From an uncultured Actinomycetes bacterium (GTDB taxonomy: Bacteria; Actinomycetota; CADDZG01; WHSQ01): DNA of 64,000 bases. Under the pieces are notes generated by a model. It did no database searches. It was not told the DNA's origin and saw nothing but the letters and a program-made list of their open reading frames with translations. Both the position numbers and the translations under genes were made by a program. This document shows positions 54,006 through 61,990 of the stretch, one piece after another. Each line of letters opens with the position of its first letter. Within the stretch, counting starts at the first letter, position 1. Location of the stretch: contig CALMBW010000021.1 in NCBI GenBank assembly GCA_937863385.1, positions 1 to 64,000 of the forward strand, read 5' to 3'.

Positions 54006-54605
54006 TCAGCGGGTGAACAACCAAGGTTCGGTGAGGTCCAGGAAAGAGATCTCTCCGTCGACCAAACCCATCCACTCCTGCATGATCTCCGCACTGCGCC
54101 CTTCGGGCTGCTTCTTTTCGTTCTCGCGCGCTTCGGCTTCCGAGCTGAAGTAGATGACATCGGTCGCCTGATCGTTGTCCCCGATGATCGAGAGCGCGCC
54201 CAAGACGTCCGGGCGGTCATCCGGTAGCGAAGTCATCTCGTCCCACAACTCCTGGGCTTTGGCACGATCTTTGATCTTGTAGCTCATCACCTGCACGAAC
54301 CCCGCGTCATCGGAACCCCCGTCCTTCCAGGTGTCGACATGTTCGGAGTTCTCGAAGCTGACATCGGTCAGATAGGACTGGGTTTCGGACCACCACGCGT
54401 CTTGTTCCGGACGGGAACCGTTGCGCTCGGCGACCTCGGCCGATTCGAACCGGACGGCGGTGAAGAACTCGTTGTCGGCGGTCACTCCGCCCGTGCTGCC
54501 AAGCATCCCCTCGGCCCCGGGTGCCAGCTCCTCTTGCCAACGATCGAGCTGCTTTCGCAGTCCCGCAGCATCGGTTGCCTTGCCGCGGATCACTTGTACG
54601 AACAT
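54006..54605 (-). CDS. Tandem ABM/dimeric alpha-beta-barrel protein
   Basis: A 199-residue protein; ATG 54605 follows GAGGGAGAGGG, and the longer frame upstream is not coding-like. It holds two copies of one ferredoxin-like domain. The first runs from FVQVIRGKATDAAGLRKQLD to about residue 80, the second from GFVQVMSYKIKDRAKAQELW to about 170. Both share FVQV, a helix and a Tyr/Phe-X-Ser/Glu strand (FFTAVRFES; VIYFSSEAEA). Monooxygenase-like ABM domains usually dimerise; the fusion makes an internal dimer. Catalytic residues cannot be assigned and no heme or quinone genes are near. TTGACC at about 54659-54664 on the minus strand may be part of its promoter. Confidence 0.75.
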   Translation of the reverse strand: MFVQVIRGKATDAAGLRKQLDRWQEELAPGAEGMLGSTGGVTADNEFFTAVRFESAEVAERNGSRPEQDAWWSETQSYLTDVSFENSEHVDTWKDGGSDDAGFVQVMSYKIKDRAKAQELWDEMTSLPDDRPDVLGALSIIGDNDQATDVIYFSSEAEARENEKKQPEGRSAEIMQEWMGLVDGEISFLDLTEPWLFTR

Positions 54606-54871
54606 GCCCTCTCCCTCTACTCGACGTCCTAGGACCGGCCTACTCCTATAGAGGCGATAGGTCAAGCGAAACCGGTGCGAACGCAAGGTGTCCCGAGGGT
54701 TAGTTCGCCTGCACCGAGAGCGATACTGCGCTCCGAGGGCAAGGCGCGAGGAGCGGTGCGTACCGGGGAGTACGGAGCCGACGAGCAACGTAGCCATCGG
54801 AGATGCAGGATCGCTCGAATGCGACGGTGTTGATGGCTCGGGGCACTAGGTGAAGGTGGGACGATGGCGAA

Positions 54872-56176
54872 GTGAGCCTGTTCGAGAACGCCCTCGAGGA
54901 TCGATTCGACGAATATGCGCCACTAGCTGCCCGGATGCGACCGCGGTCGATCGATGAGGTAGTGGGGCAGCGACACCTGCTTGGCGAAGGAAAGGCACTT
55001 CGCGCTCTCATCTCTTCAGGTGACGTGTCGTCTGTTGTGCTGTGGGGGCCTGCCGGGACGGGAAAGACAACCTTGGCGAATGTGATCGCTCGGGCAACCG
55101 AAGCCCATTTCGAGCCGATGAGCGCAGTTACATCGGGGGTGGCGGATGTCCGCAAGGCCATCGAGGCAGCTAAGGATCGCCTTGCCCAACAGGGACGTCG
55201 CACGGTTCTGTTCCTGGACGAGATCCACCGCTTCAACAAGTCGCAACAGGATGCACTTCTGCCTGCGGTCGAGAATGGATGGATCGCATTGGTCGGAGCC
55301 ACCACCGAGAACCCCAGTTTCGAAGTCAACACCCCACTGATGTCTCGCTCGTTGCTGTTCCGTCTCGAAGCCCTCGATGAGGAGGATGTAGCGACGTTGC
55401 TGCAGCGGGCACTAGGGATCGCGTCCCGAGGGCTGGGTCACCTCGATCTCGAAGTAGAAGATTCCGCGCTGGCGCACATCGCAAAGATGACGGGTGGTGA
55501 CGCCCGCGCTGCTCTGAACGCTCTCGAAGCGGCAGCCATGATCGTGGGCGAGGGAGGAAAGATAGGCCTGGACGTGGCTGAGGAGGCCTTGCAGCGGCGT
55601 TCGATCCCTTACGACAAAGGAGGCGACTGGCACTACGACGTGATCTCGGCCTTCATAAAGTCGATGCGGGGTTCGGACCCAGATGCCGCGATCTACTGGA
55701 TGGCGCGCATGCTCGACTCCGGTGAAGATCCTCGTTTCATCTCTAGGCGGATGGTGATCTTCGCAAGCGAGGATGTCGGTAACGCCGACCCGACGGCGCT
55801 TCAAGTGGCGGTTGCCGCTCATCAGGCGCTGGAGTTCGTTGGCTTCCCCGAGGCGAAGCTCAACCTCGCCCAGTCGGCCACGTATCTTGCGCTTGCCCCA
55901 AAGAGCAACGCCTCGGCACTTGCGATCTGGAGAGCCGAGGATGATGTGGTGCAGGACGGGCCCCAGATGGTGCCGGCTCATCTCCGTGACTCCCACTCCG
56001 GTGCCGCTCGATCTACCGGCGCCGGGAAGGGTTACAGCTACCCACACGATCACGGTGGGTACGTGGCCCAGCAGTACCTGCCCGACGTTGCCGCAGGGCG
56101 GTCCTACTACACCCCTATCCGCGGCAGGGAAGCGGAGCTGTACGCCCAGATCAAGCGGGAACTTGAACACGGGTAG
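54872..56176 (+). CDS. rarA: Replication-associated recombination ATPase RarA
   Basis: RarA (MgsA, WRNIP1 family) acts at stalled replication forks. The 434-residue protein starts at GTG 54872. It has PLAARMRPRSIDEVVGQRHL, Walker A GPAGTGKTT, Walker B LFLDEIHRFNKSQQDALLP, sensor 1 GATTENPSF, and the RarA-specific C-terminal tetramer domain (SAFIKSMRGSDPDAAIYWMA and RRMVIFASEDVGNADP). The 266 bases before it, shared with the divergent ABM gene, contain no further gene. It precedes a small TM gene and alaS as in other actinobacteria. Confidence 0.96.
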   Translation: MSLFENALEDRFDEYAPLAARMRPRSIDEVVGQRHLLGEGKALRALISSGDVSSVVLWGPAGTGKTTLANVIARATEAHFEPMSAVTSGVADVRKAIEAAKDRLAQQGRRTVLFLDEIHRFNKSQQDALLPAVENGWIALVGATTENPSFEVNTPLMSRSLLFRLEALDEEDVATLLQRALGIASRGLGHLDLEVEDSALAHIAKMTGGDARAALNALEAAAMIVGEGGKIGLDVAEEALQRRSIPYDKGGDWHYDVISAFIKSMRGSDPDAAIYWMARMLDSGEDPRFISRRMVIFASEDVGNADPTALQVAVAAHQALEFVGFPEAKLNLAQSATYLALAPKSNASALAIWRAEDDVVQDGPQMVPAHLRDSHSGAARSTGAGKGYSYPHDHGGYVAQQYLPDVAAGRSYYTPIRGREAELYAQIKRELEHG

Positions 56177-56185
56177 GCTGGCAAC

Positions 56186-56344
56186 ATGATCAAAAGCGCA
56201 CTTCTAGTGGTCGCCGGGGCGGTGGCAGCACTCGAGCTCGACAAGCGCATGGACAAGGTCCGAGCAAGGATCAGCCCCCGTGCTGTGACGGACTCGATGC
56301 TGGACAGGCTGAACAACCAGCTCGAGAAGAGCCGGACGAAGTAA
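56186..56344 (+). CDS. 52-residue membrane protein between rarA and alaS
   Basis: A short frame from ATG 56186 to TAA 56344 encodes a start MIKSALLVVAGAVAALELDK, one probable membrane helix, then a charged helix (RMDKVRARISPRA) and an amphipathic C-terminus (MLDRLNNQLEKS). It has no clear Shine-Dalgarno sequence. Actinobacteria commonly have one or two tiny membrane genes (DUF948, DUF6167 types) exactly here; this is a positional counterpart with a similar layout, though I cannot prove homology. Confidence 0.65.
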   Translation: MIKSALLVVAGAVAALELDKRMDKVRARISPRAVTDSMLDRLNNQLEKSRTK

Positions 56345-56359
56345 GGCCACCGCCGGTAG

Positions 56360-58984
56360 ATGAGAACCGATGAGATTCGCCGTCAGTTCACCGCGTTCTT
56401 CGTAGAACGCGGGCACGAACGCGTCCCATCGGCTTCGCTCGTCCCGAACGATCCAACCCTGCTGTTCACGAATGCCGGGATGAACCAGTTCAAGCCCTAC
56501 TTCCAGGGCGACCAGACGCCGCCTTACGACCGGGCAGTGACGGTTCAGAAGTGCTTGCGCGCGGGAGGCAAACACAACGACCTCGAAGAGGTCGGACGGA
56601 CCACCCGGCACCTCACCTTCTTCGAGATGATGGGTAACTTCTCGTTCGGGGACTACTTCAAGGAAGCCATCTGCGCCTGGTCGTGGGAACTTGCCACCGA
56701 AGGTTGGGGGATGGACCCAGAACGACTTTGGGCCAGCGTGTACGAGACCGACGATGAGGCTTACGACATCTGGCGCGATCTCGTGGGGGTTCCCCCGGAG
56801 CGCATCCTTCGCCTGGGAAAGAAGGACAACTATTGGTCGATGGGTGTGGCCGGTCCTTGTGGACCCTGTTCGGAGCTTCACTACGACCGAGGGCCCGAGT
56901 GGGGGGAGGCCTCGCCACGGGGCCCTCTCGACAACGACGAGCGTTACCTCGAGTTCTGGAACCTCGTTTTCATGCAGAACCTTTGTGATGGCGAGTTGAA
57001 AGAGATCGGAGAGTTACCGAAGAAGAACATCGACACGGGAGCCGGACTCGAGCGCATCGCCATGCTCCTACAGGGAAAGCCGACCGTATTCGAGTCCGAT
57101 GTCTTGATGGGCATGATCGAACGAGCCTCGGAGATCACCGGTGAGCTCTACGGTCGCGAGGAGCGGATCGACTTCGGACTTCGGGTGCTGGCCGACCACG
57201 GACGCTCGCTGACCTTCGCGATAGCAGACGGGGTTCTGCCGAGTAACGAGGACCGCGGCTACGTGCTCCGACGGATCATGCGACGCGCTATCAGGCACTC
57301 GAGGTTGATCGGTTTCGAAGGAGACGTGCTCGCGCCGCTAGCAGGACGATGCATCGAGCTGATGGGTGACGCTTACCCCGAGATCGTAGCTCGGCGTGCC
57401 TTGATCGAAGAGATCGCGGCCCGTGAAGAGGAGCGTTTCGGGGCAACGTTGAAGGCCGGTACGGCCCTGCTCGAAGGAGCCTTGGAGTCGAGCAAGGGCA
57501 GCTCGAAGATGCTTGCCGGAGATGTGGCCTTCAAGCTTCACGACACCTTCGGATTCCCGATCGATCTCACGACGGAGATAGCGGGTGAAGCGGGGGTGGA
57601 GGTAGACGTCGAGGGTTTCAACCACCTCATGCAGCAGCAACGAGAGCGGGCCCGAGAGGCACGTGGCGCAGGGGCGCCTGGAGAGGCTCCTGCCGGCATC
57701 GAAGGTCTGACCGGAACCGATTTCCTCGGTTACGAGGACCTAACGTGCGAAGCCACGGTCGTAGCCATCCTCAAGGACGGTGAGGGCGTCCCGGCGGTTT
57801 CAGAAGGGGATGAAGCCGAGCTGGTCCTGGATCGAACCGTTTTCTATGCAGAGGGCGGAGGCCAGGTAGGGGATAGAGGGCAGATCGTCACAGGCTCGGG
57901 CCGTGCATCGGTGTTGGACACGCATCGACTCGCTCCCGGGTTGACGGGCCACAAGGTGAGGATCGCTTCGGGTGAGGTGGCGGTCAACGATCACGTGCAG
58001 TGTGAGGTCGATGCCGAACGCAGGAGGGGGGCAGAACGCGCGCATACCGCTACCCACATCTTGCACTGGATCCTTCGCGACAGATTGGGCGAGCATGCAA
58101 CCCAGGCGGGTTCCTTGGTCGAGCCCGGACGTTTGCGTTTCGACTTCAATCACTTCGACAGTGTTCATGCCGATCAGCTAGATGAGATGTCCGAGCTGCT
58201 GACGCAGCTAATACTTGCCGATGACTCGACCCGCTTCTTCGAGACGAGCTTCGACCACGCGAAGTCGCTGGGGGCGATGGCTATGTTCGGAGAGAAGTAT
58301 GGGGATGTCGTCAGGGTCGTTGAAGTGGGGGACTACTCGAAAGAACTCTGCGGCGGTACACACGTTGATCACACTGCGAATATCGGAGTCGTCGTTATCA
58401 CGGGGGAAGGGTCGGTGGGCTCGAACCTTCGACGTATCGAAGCTCTCGTCGGTAAGGAAGGTATCGAGCACCTCGAACGGCGATCCGAACAGCTAGAGCG
58501 GGCCGCAGGGCTCCTCAAGAGCAACCCAGAAGAGGTCGCCAGCCGGATCGAGCGGCTCCTTGCCGCTCAGAAAGAGATGGAGCGACGTATCGCCGAGATC
58601 GAACGCAGCTCGGCCGAGTCGGATGCGGAAACGCTCGTTGCGGAGGCTGCCGACCACCATGGGACTCGCGTGGTGATCGCACGCCGCGATGTCGGGGTAG
58701 ACGCAGCGCGGCAACTCGTGCAGAGCTTGAAGGGCAAGCTTGGATCGTCGATCGTCCTGATCGGAACGTCGGTCGATGGGAAAGCCAATCTAGTCGCCGG
58801 CGTGACCAAGGATCTCGTAGAGAAGGGCGTTACCGCCCGCTCCTTGCTCGAACCGGGAGCCGCTCTCTTAGGTGGCGGCGCCGGCGGCAAACCCGATCTG
58901 GCGATCTCGGGTGGGCCCAATGCCGATCGTTTGGATAGCGCCCTGGAGGCGGTGCGGGCCGCTGCGCTCGAAAAATTGTCGTGA
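56360..58984 (+). CDS. alaS: Alanyl-tRNA synthetase
   Basis: An 874-residue class II synthetase. The catalytic start is MRTDEIRRQFTAFFVERGHE, with FTNAGMNQFKPYF, the motif-2 region VQKCLRAGGKHNDLEEVG and FFEMMGNFSFGDYFKE. The editing domain carries the zinc ligands HTATH and CGGTH (in RAHTATHILHWIL and ELCGGTHVDHT). The C-Ala domain ends GGGAGGKPDLAISGG, conserved in the family. ruvX overlaps its stop by four bases, and the whole alaS-ruvX-mltG-aroE block looks like one transcript. Confidence 0.98.
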   Translation: MRTDEIRRQFTAFFVERGHERVPSASLVPNDPTLLFTNAGMNQFKPYFQGDQTPPYDRAVTVQKCLRAGGKHNDLEEVGRTTRHLTFFEMMGNFSFGDYFKEAICAWSWELATEGWGMDPERLWASVYETDDEAYDIWRDLVGVPPERILRLGKKDNYWSMGVAGPCGPCSELHYDRGPEWGEASPRGPLDNDERYLEFWNLVFMQNLCDGELKEIGELPKKNIDTGAGLERIAMLLQGKPTVFESDVLMGMIERASEITGELYGREERIDFGLRVLADHGRSLTFAIADGVLPSNEDRGYVLRRIMRRAIRHSRLIGFEGDVLAPLAGRCIELMGDAYPEIVARRALIEEIAAREEERFGATLKAGTALLEGALESSKGSSKMLAGDVAFKLHDTFGFPIDLTTEIAGEAGVEVDVEGFNHLMQQQRERAREARGAGAPGEAPAGIEGLTGTDFLGYEDLTCEATVVAILKDGEGVPAVSEGDEAELVLDRTVFYAEGGGQVGDRGQIVTGSGRASVLDTHRLAPGLTGHKVRIASGEVAVNDHVQCEVDAERRRGAERAHTATHILHWILRDRLGEHATQAGSLVEPGRLRFDFNHFDSVHADQLDEMSELLTQLILADDSTRFFETSFDHAKSLGAMAMFGEKYGDVVRVVEVGDYSKELCGGTHVDHTANIGVVVITGEGSVGSNLRRIEALVGKEGIEHLERRSEQLERAAGLLKSNPEEVASRIERLLAAQKEMERRIAEIERSSAESDAETLVAEAADHHGTRVVIARRDVGVDAARQLVQSLKGKLGSSIVLIGTSVDGKANLVAGVTKDLVEKGVTARSLLEPGAALLGGGAGGKPDLAISGGPNADRLDSALEAVRAAALEKLS

Positions 58985-59391
58985 TCCTCGGAGTGGACCC
59001 CGGGGAAAGGCGGATCGGTTTGGCCGTGGCCGATCTCGAGACCCGTTTCGCCCGCCCACTGGAAGTGATCGATAGGACCGTCACGGATCCGATAGCCCGG
59101 ATAGTCGAAGTGATCGCCGAGAATGGTGTCACGAAGGTGGTCGTGGGCCGGCCCGTTGGGCTATCGGGGTACGAGGGCCCGGCTATGGAAGCCCAGAAGA
59201 CCTTCCTCGTTAGTCTTCGGAGTTCGATCGAGGTCGAAGTCGACGTGTACGACGAGCGCCTCACTACCGTGATCGCCGAACGTGGGATGAAGATGGCAGG
59301 GACATCGAGCAAGAAGCGCAAGGAGTTGCGTGACGCGGTAGCAGCGCAGGTCATGCTGCAGGGCTATATGGACTCGAAGCTATGGCATTGA
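58981..59391 (+). CDS. ruvX: RNase H-fold nuclease RuvX/YqgF
   Basis: A 136-residue protein starting at GTG 58981 inside the alaS stop. The family blocks are GVDPGERRIGLAVAD (first catalytic Asp), KVVVGRPVGLSGYEG, YDERLTTVIAE (Glu) and RDAVAAQVMLQGYM (Asp). E. coli YqgF processes the 16S rRNA 5' end, and the mycobacterial homologue RuvX resolves Holliday junctions in vitro. mltG overlaps it by ten bases. Confidence 0.95.
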   Translation: MILGVDPGERRIGLAVADLETRFARPLEVIDRTVTDPIARIVEVIAENGVTKVVVGRPVGLSGYEGPAMEAQKTFLVSLRSSIEVEVDVYDERLTTVIAERGMKMAGTSSKKRKELRDAVAAQVMLQGYMDSKLWH

Positions 59392-60419
59392 CGCGCCGGG
59401 GCAAGGTCGTGACCGTGGGTGTGGTCCTGGCCCTCTTGGGTCTGGCCCCGTTGGCGGTCGCCAACGTCTATCTGCGCTCGGTCGGAGTCTGGGGGTCAAG
59501 CGACCCTGGCAAGAAGGTTGCCATCGAGATCCCCGAGGGGGCGTCGACCTCCGCTATCGGAAAACTGTTGGCCGATGCGGGTGTGATCAAGAGCACAACC
59601 GGATGGCGCATCGCGTTGTTCTTCGAAGACGGGGCGGAAGACATCAAGGCAGGCCGCTACGAGATCGCAACGGGTCTGACCGCCGGCGATGCCTTGGCGG
59701 CATTGCTTGACTCTGGCCCTACCGGCCCGAAGTTCGTCAACGTTACTTTCAGGGAAGGACTCTGGCTCGAAGATTTCGCCAGAGCACTGGGAGACAACAC
59801 TCACATCTCGGCCCAGGCATTCATGAAGGTGTTGGATCAGCGCAAGGTTTCTTCGGAGTTGGTTCCCGAGGATGCGCCATCTCTCGAAGGTGCTCTGTTT
59901 CCCTCTACCTATCAGATCGTGGAGGACGATACCGCTCGCAGTGTTGCCCAACGACTGATCGACGAGATGGAGAGCAAGGTTGCCTCCATCGACATGTCGG
60001 CGGCCGAAGAGTTGAACCTGACCCCCTACGACATCCTGATCGTGGCATCGATGATCGAAGCCGAAACACGAGTAGACGAGGAACGACCGATGGTCGCCCG
60101 TGTGATCTACAACCGACTACGCGAGGGGATGACCCTTGGTATCGACGCGACGGTGCTCTATGCGCTGGGGGAGCGCAAGGACACCCTTACCGAATCGGAG
60201 CTTGCCATCGACTCGCCCTACAACACTCGATTGGTCGCTGGACTTCCGCCGACCCCCATCGGTGCACCAGGGGCTGCATCGCTCCAAGCTGCAGCGCAAC
60301 CCGCGCAAGGACCGTGGCTCTACTACGTCCTGGCTGACTGTGAGGGCAATCACGCCTTCAGCGAAAGCTACGACGAGTTTCTGAACAACAAGGCCGCCTA
60401 CCAGCAACTTTCTTGCTAG
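59382..60419 (+). CDS. mltG: Endolytic murein transglycosylase MltG
   Basis: MltG cuts nascent peptidoglycan strands and limits glycan length. The 345-residue protein has one N-terminal membrane helix (VVTVGVVLALLGLAPLAVAN), a LysM-like part (VAIEIPEGASTSAIGKLLAD) and the YceG core with the catalytic Glu in VASMIEAETRV, then RVIYNRLREGMTLGIDATVL, SPYNTRLVAGLPPTPIGAPG and YYVLADCEGNHAFSESYDE. It lies between ruvX and aroE as in other actinobacteria. Confidence 0.96.
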   Translation: MALTRRGKVVTVGVVLALLGLAPLAVANVYLRSVGVWGSSDPGKKVAIEIPEGASTSAIGKLLADAGVIKSTTGWRIALFFEDGAEDIKAGRYEIATGLTAGDALAALLDSGPTGPKFVNVTFREGLWLEDFARALGDNTHISAQAFMKVLDQRKVSSELVPEDAPSLEGALFPSTYQIVEDDTARSVAQRLIDEMESKVASIDMSAAEELNLTPYDILIVASMIEAETRVDEERPMVARVIYNRLREGMTLGIDATVLYALGERKDTLTESELAIDSPYNTRLVAGLPPTPIGAPGAASLQAAAQPAQGPWLYYVLADCEGNHAFSESYDEFLNNKAAYQQLSC

Positions 60420-60432
60420 GGGGCATGGGAGC

Positions 60433-61281
60433 TTGAAGAAGCATTCCAATTTCGTTGGCATCCTTGGTTGGCCCTTGCATCACACCCTGTCCCCGGTCAT
60501 CCACAATGCAGCCTTCCGCCGGCTCGACCTAGACTGGACCTATCTGAGCTTTCCGGTTGAGCCCGGATCCTTGGGTGACGCCGTCGCCGGACTGCGCGCC
60601 TTGTCGGCCCGAGGGGCGAACGTGACCATGCCGCACAAGGAAGCCGTAGTGCAGCTGCTCGACGAGATCGGTGGAGACGCAGCTATGACCGGAGCAGTCA
60701 ACACCATCGAGAACGTCGGCGGCAGGTTGATCGGACACAACACCGACGTCGACGGTTTCAGACAGTTCCTCGACGGAGACGCAGGCGTCCAGGTCGGCGA
60801 GCGGCCTGTTTGTGTCCTCGGGTCGGGGGGCGCCGCCCGTGCCGTAGTAGCAGCACTGGAGTCTCTGGGGGCCTCTGTGACCGTGGTGGCTCGCGATCTT
60901 GATCGCGCCGAGTCGGTGGCAGCACTCGCCAAAGGTGCGTCGATCGCCTCCTGGGAAGAGCGCGAGAAGGTGGTCGCTGCATCAAGCGTGGTGGTGAACA
61001 GCACGCCACTAGGGATGAACGGTGAGGAAGTGGTTCCTGCCGATTCGCTGCACGATCGCCAAGTGGTGGTGGATCTCATCTACCAACCGGCCCGAACCCC
61101 ACTCCTGGAGGCAGCTCGCGACGCGGGGGCGGACGCCTGGGGCGGTCTCGGCATGTTGGTTCATCAGGCTGCCGCCAGCTTCAGGATCTGGACGGGCCAG
61201 GAGCCGCCGCTGGAGGTCATGTCTGCTGCTGCCCTTCACGCGATCGGCAGTGGCGTTTCGCGTGGCTCGCACCTAAGCTAG
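60433..61281 (+). CDS. aroE: Shikimate dehydrogenase
   Basis: AroE reduces 3-dehydroshikimate with NADPH. The 282-residue protein starts at TTG 60433 behind GGGAG. It has the start GILGWPLHHTLSPVIHNAAF (substrate Ser), the catalytic Lys and Asp in NVTMPHKEAVVQLLDEIGGD and GHNTDVDGF, the nucleotide loop VLGSGGAARAVVAAL, and the end block GLGMLVHQAAASF. It is the last gene of the alaS-ruvX-mltG-aroE run. A large inverted repeat follows. Confidence 0.96.
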   Translation: MKKHSNFVGILGWPLHHTLSPVIHNAAFRRLDLDWTYLSFPVEPGSLGDAVAGLRALSARGANVTMPHKEAVVQLLDEIGGDAAMTGAVNTIENVGGRLIGHNTDVDGFRQFLDGDAGVQVGERPVCVLGSGGAARAVVAALESLGASVTVVARDLDRAESVAALAKGASIASWEEREKVVAASSVVVNSTPLGMNGEEVVPADSLHDRQVVVDLIYQPARTPLLEAARDAGADAWGGLGMLVHQAAASFRIWTGQEPPLEVMSAAALHAIGSGVSRGSHLS

Positions 61282-61310
61282 AACGCGAAAGATGTGGCTC
61301 GAACCGCCGA

Positions 61311-61381
61311 GGGGGGGTTGAATCGGGCATATCGGTCGTGAGCATCAACAAGAAACACCGATATCTCTCTCAACCACCCCC
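61311..61381. other. Nested inverted repeat between aroE and the Roadblock gene
   Basis: Outer arms GGGGGTTGA-type (61311-61321) and TCAACCACCCCC (61370-61381) pair with one bulged A. Inner arms ATATCGGT (61329-61336) and ACCGATAT (61357-61364) are perfect. The 20-base loop and the inner spacers make a 71-base two-helix structure. There is no T run. It may terminate the aroE transcript or act as a leader for the Roadblock-DUF4388-GTPase genes. It may also be protein-binding DNA. Confidence 0.6.
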
Positions 61382-61448
61382 TAACCGTTGCCGAATACCA
61401 CTGTGGGCGATAGTTCCCAACAGCAGGCTGGAGAGGTAGGAGGACCCG

Positions 61449-61958
61449 ATGACCAAGGCAGAACGACTGGCGCAGGCGCTGGACCGCTTCCTCGATGTCT
61501 CCCCGGAGGTCGAGGCGGCCGCGGTCGTCAGCGGCGATGGCCTTCCTATGGCATCAGCACTACCGCCACAGGTCCAGGAAGACAGGCTTGCGGCCATGAG
61601 CGCAGCCTTGCTCACCCTTGGCGACAGGGCTGCCGACGGCTTGGGCAAAGGGGAGCTCTCTCAGGTATTCGTCGAAGGAGCGACCGGCTACGTCATCTTG
61701 ATGGCTGCCGGATCGGACGCAGTCCTGGTTTCGGTGACTTCCAAAGAAGCGAAGGTGGGCCTCATCTTGTTCGAGATGCGCAAGGCGGCCTCGGAGGTAC
61801 GCTCGGTGATGGAGGGTGCGCCAGAGATGCCGCCGCAGATGACCGAGATGCCACCTGCGCCCGATAACGCTACAGACCTTCAGCAGCACAACGTGCGTCC
61901 GCCCGAGCCGACTCCGGCTGCCGAGGTGGTTCATCCCACGGTCTCGGCCTGGGAATAG
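61449..61958 (+). CDS. Roadblock/LC7-domain protein
   Basis: A 169-residue protein with ATG 61449 behind GGAGG. Residues 1-125 form one Roadblock/LC7 domain (AQALDRFLDVSPEVEAAAVV, SGDGLPMASALP, then the central sheet and the helix VGLILFEMRKAASEVRSVME). The C-terminus is a Pro/Met-rich tail (about 45 residues). Prokaryotic Roadblock proteins such as MglB and the conservon CvnB bind and regulate small GTPases. The gene stands two genes before a Ras-like GTPase, so a GAP or scaffold role is likely. Confidence 0.85.
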   Translation: MTKAERLAQALDRFLDVSPEVEAAAVVSGDGLPMASALPPQVQEDRLAAMSAALLTLGDRAADGLGKGELSQVFVEGATGYVILMAAGSDAVLVSVTSKEAKVGLILFEMRKAASEVRSVMEGAPEMPPQMTEMPPAPDNATDLQQHNVRPPEPTPAAEVVHPTVSAWE

Positions 61959-61990
61959 TCGATGTCCAGGGGCGATCAAGGAGCTAAGTC

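Noticed and set aside
61282-61330. Possible minus-strand tRNA suggested by GGTTCGAGCC
   Set aside because: The flanking bases do not form a T-arm stem or an acceptor stem, and no anticodon arm is found. The same kind of match in the ABM gene (54420-54440) lies in coding sequence.
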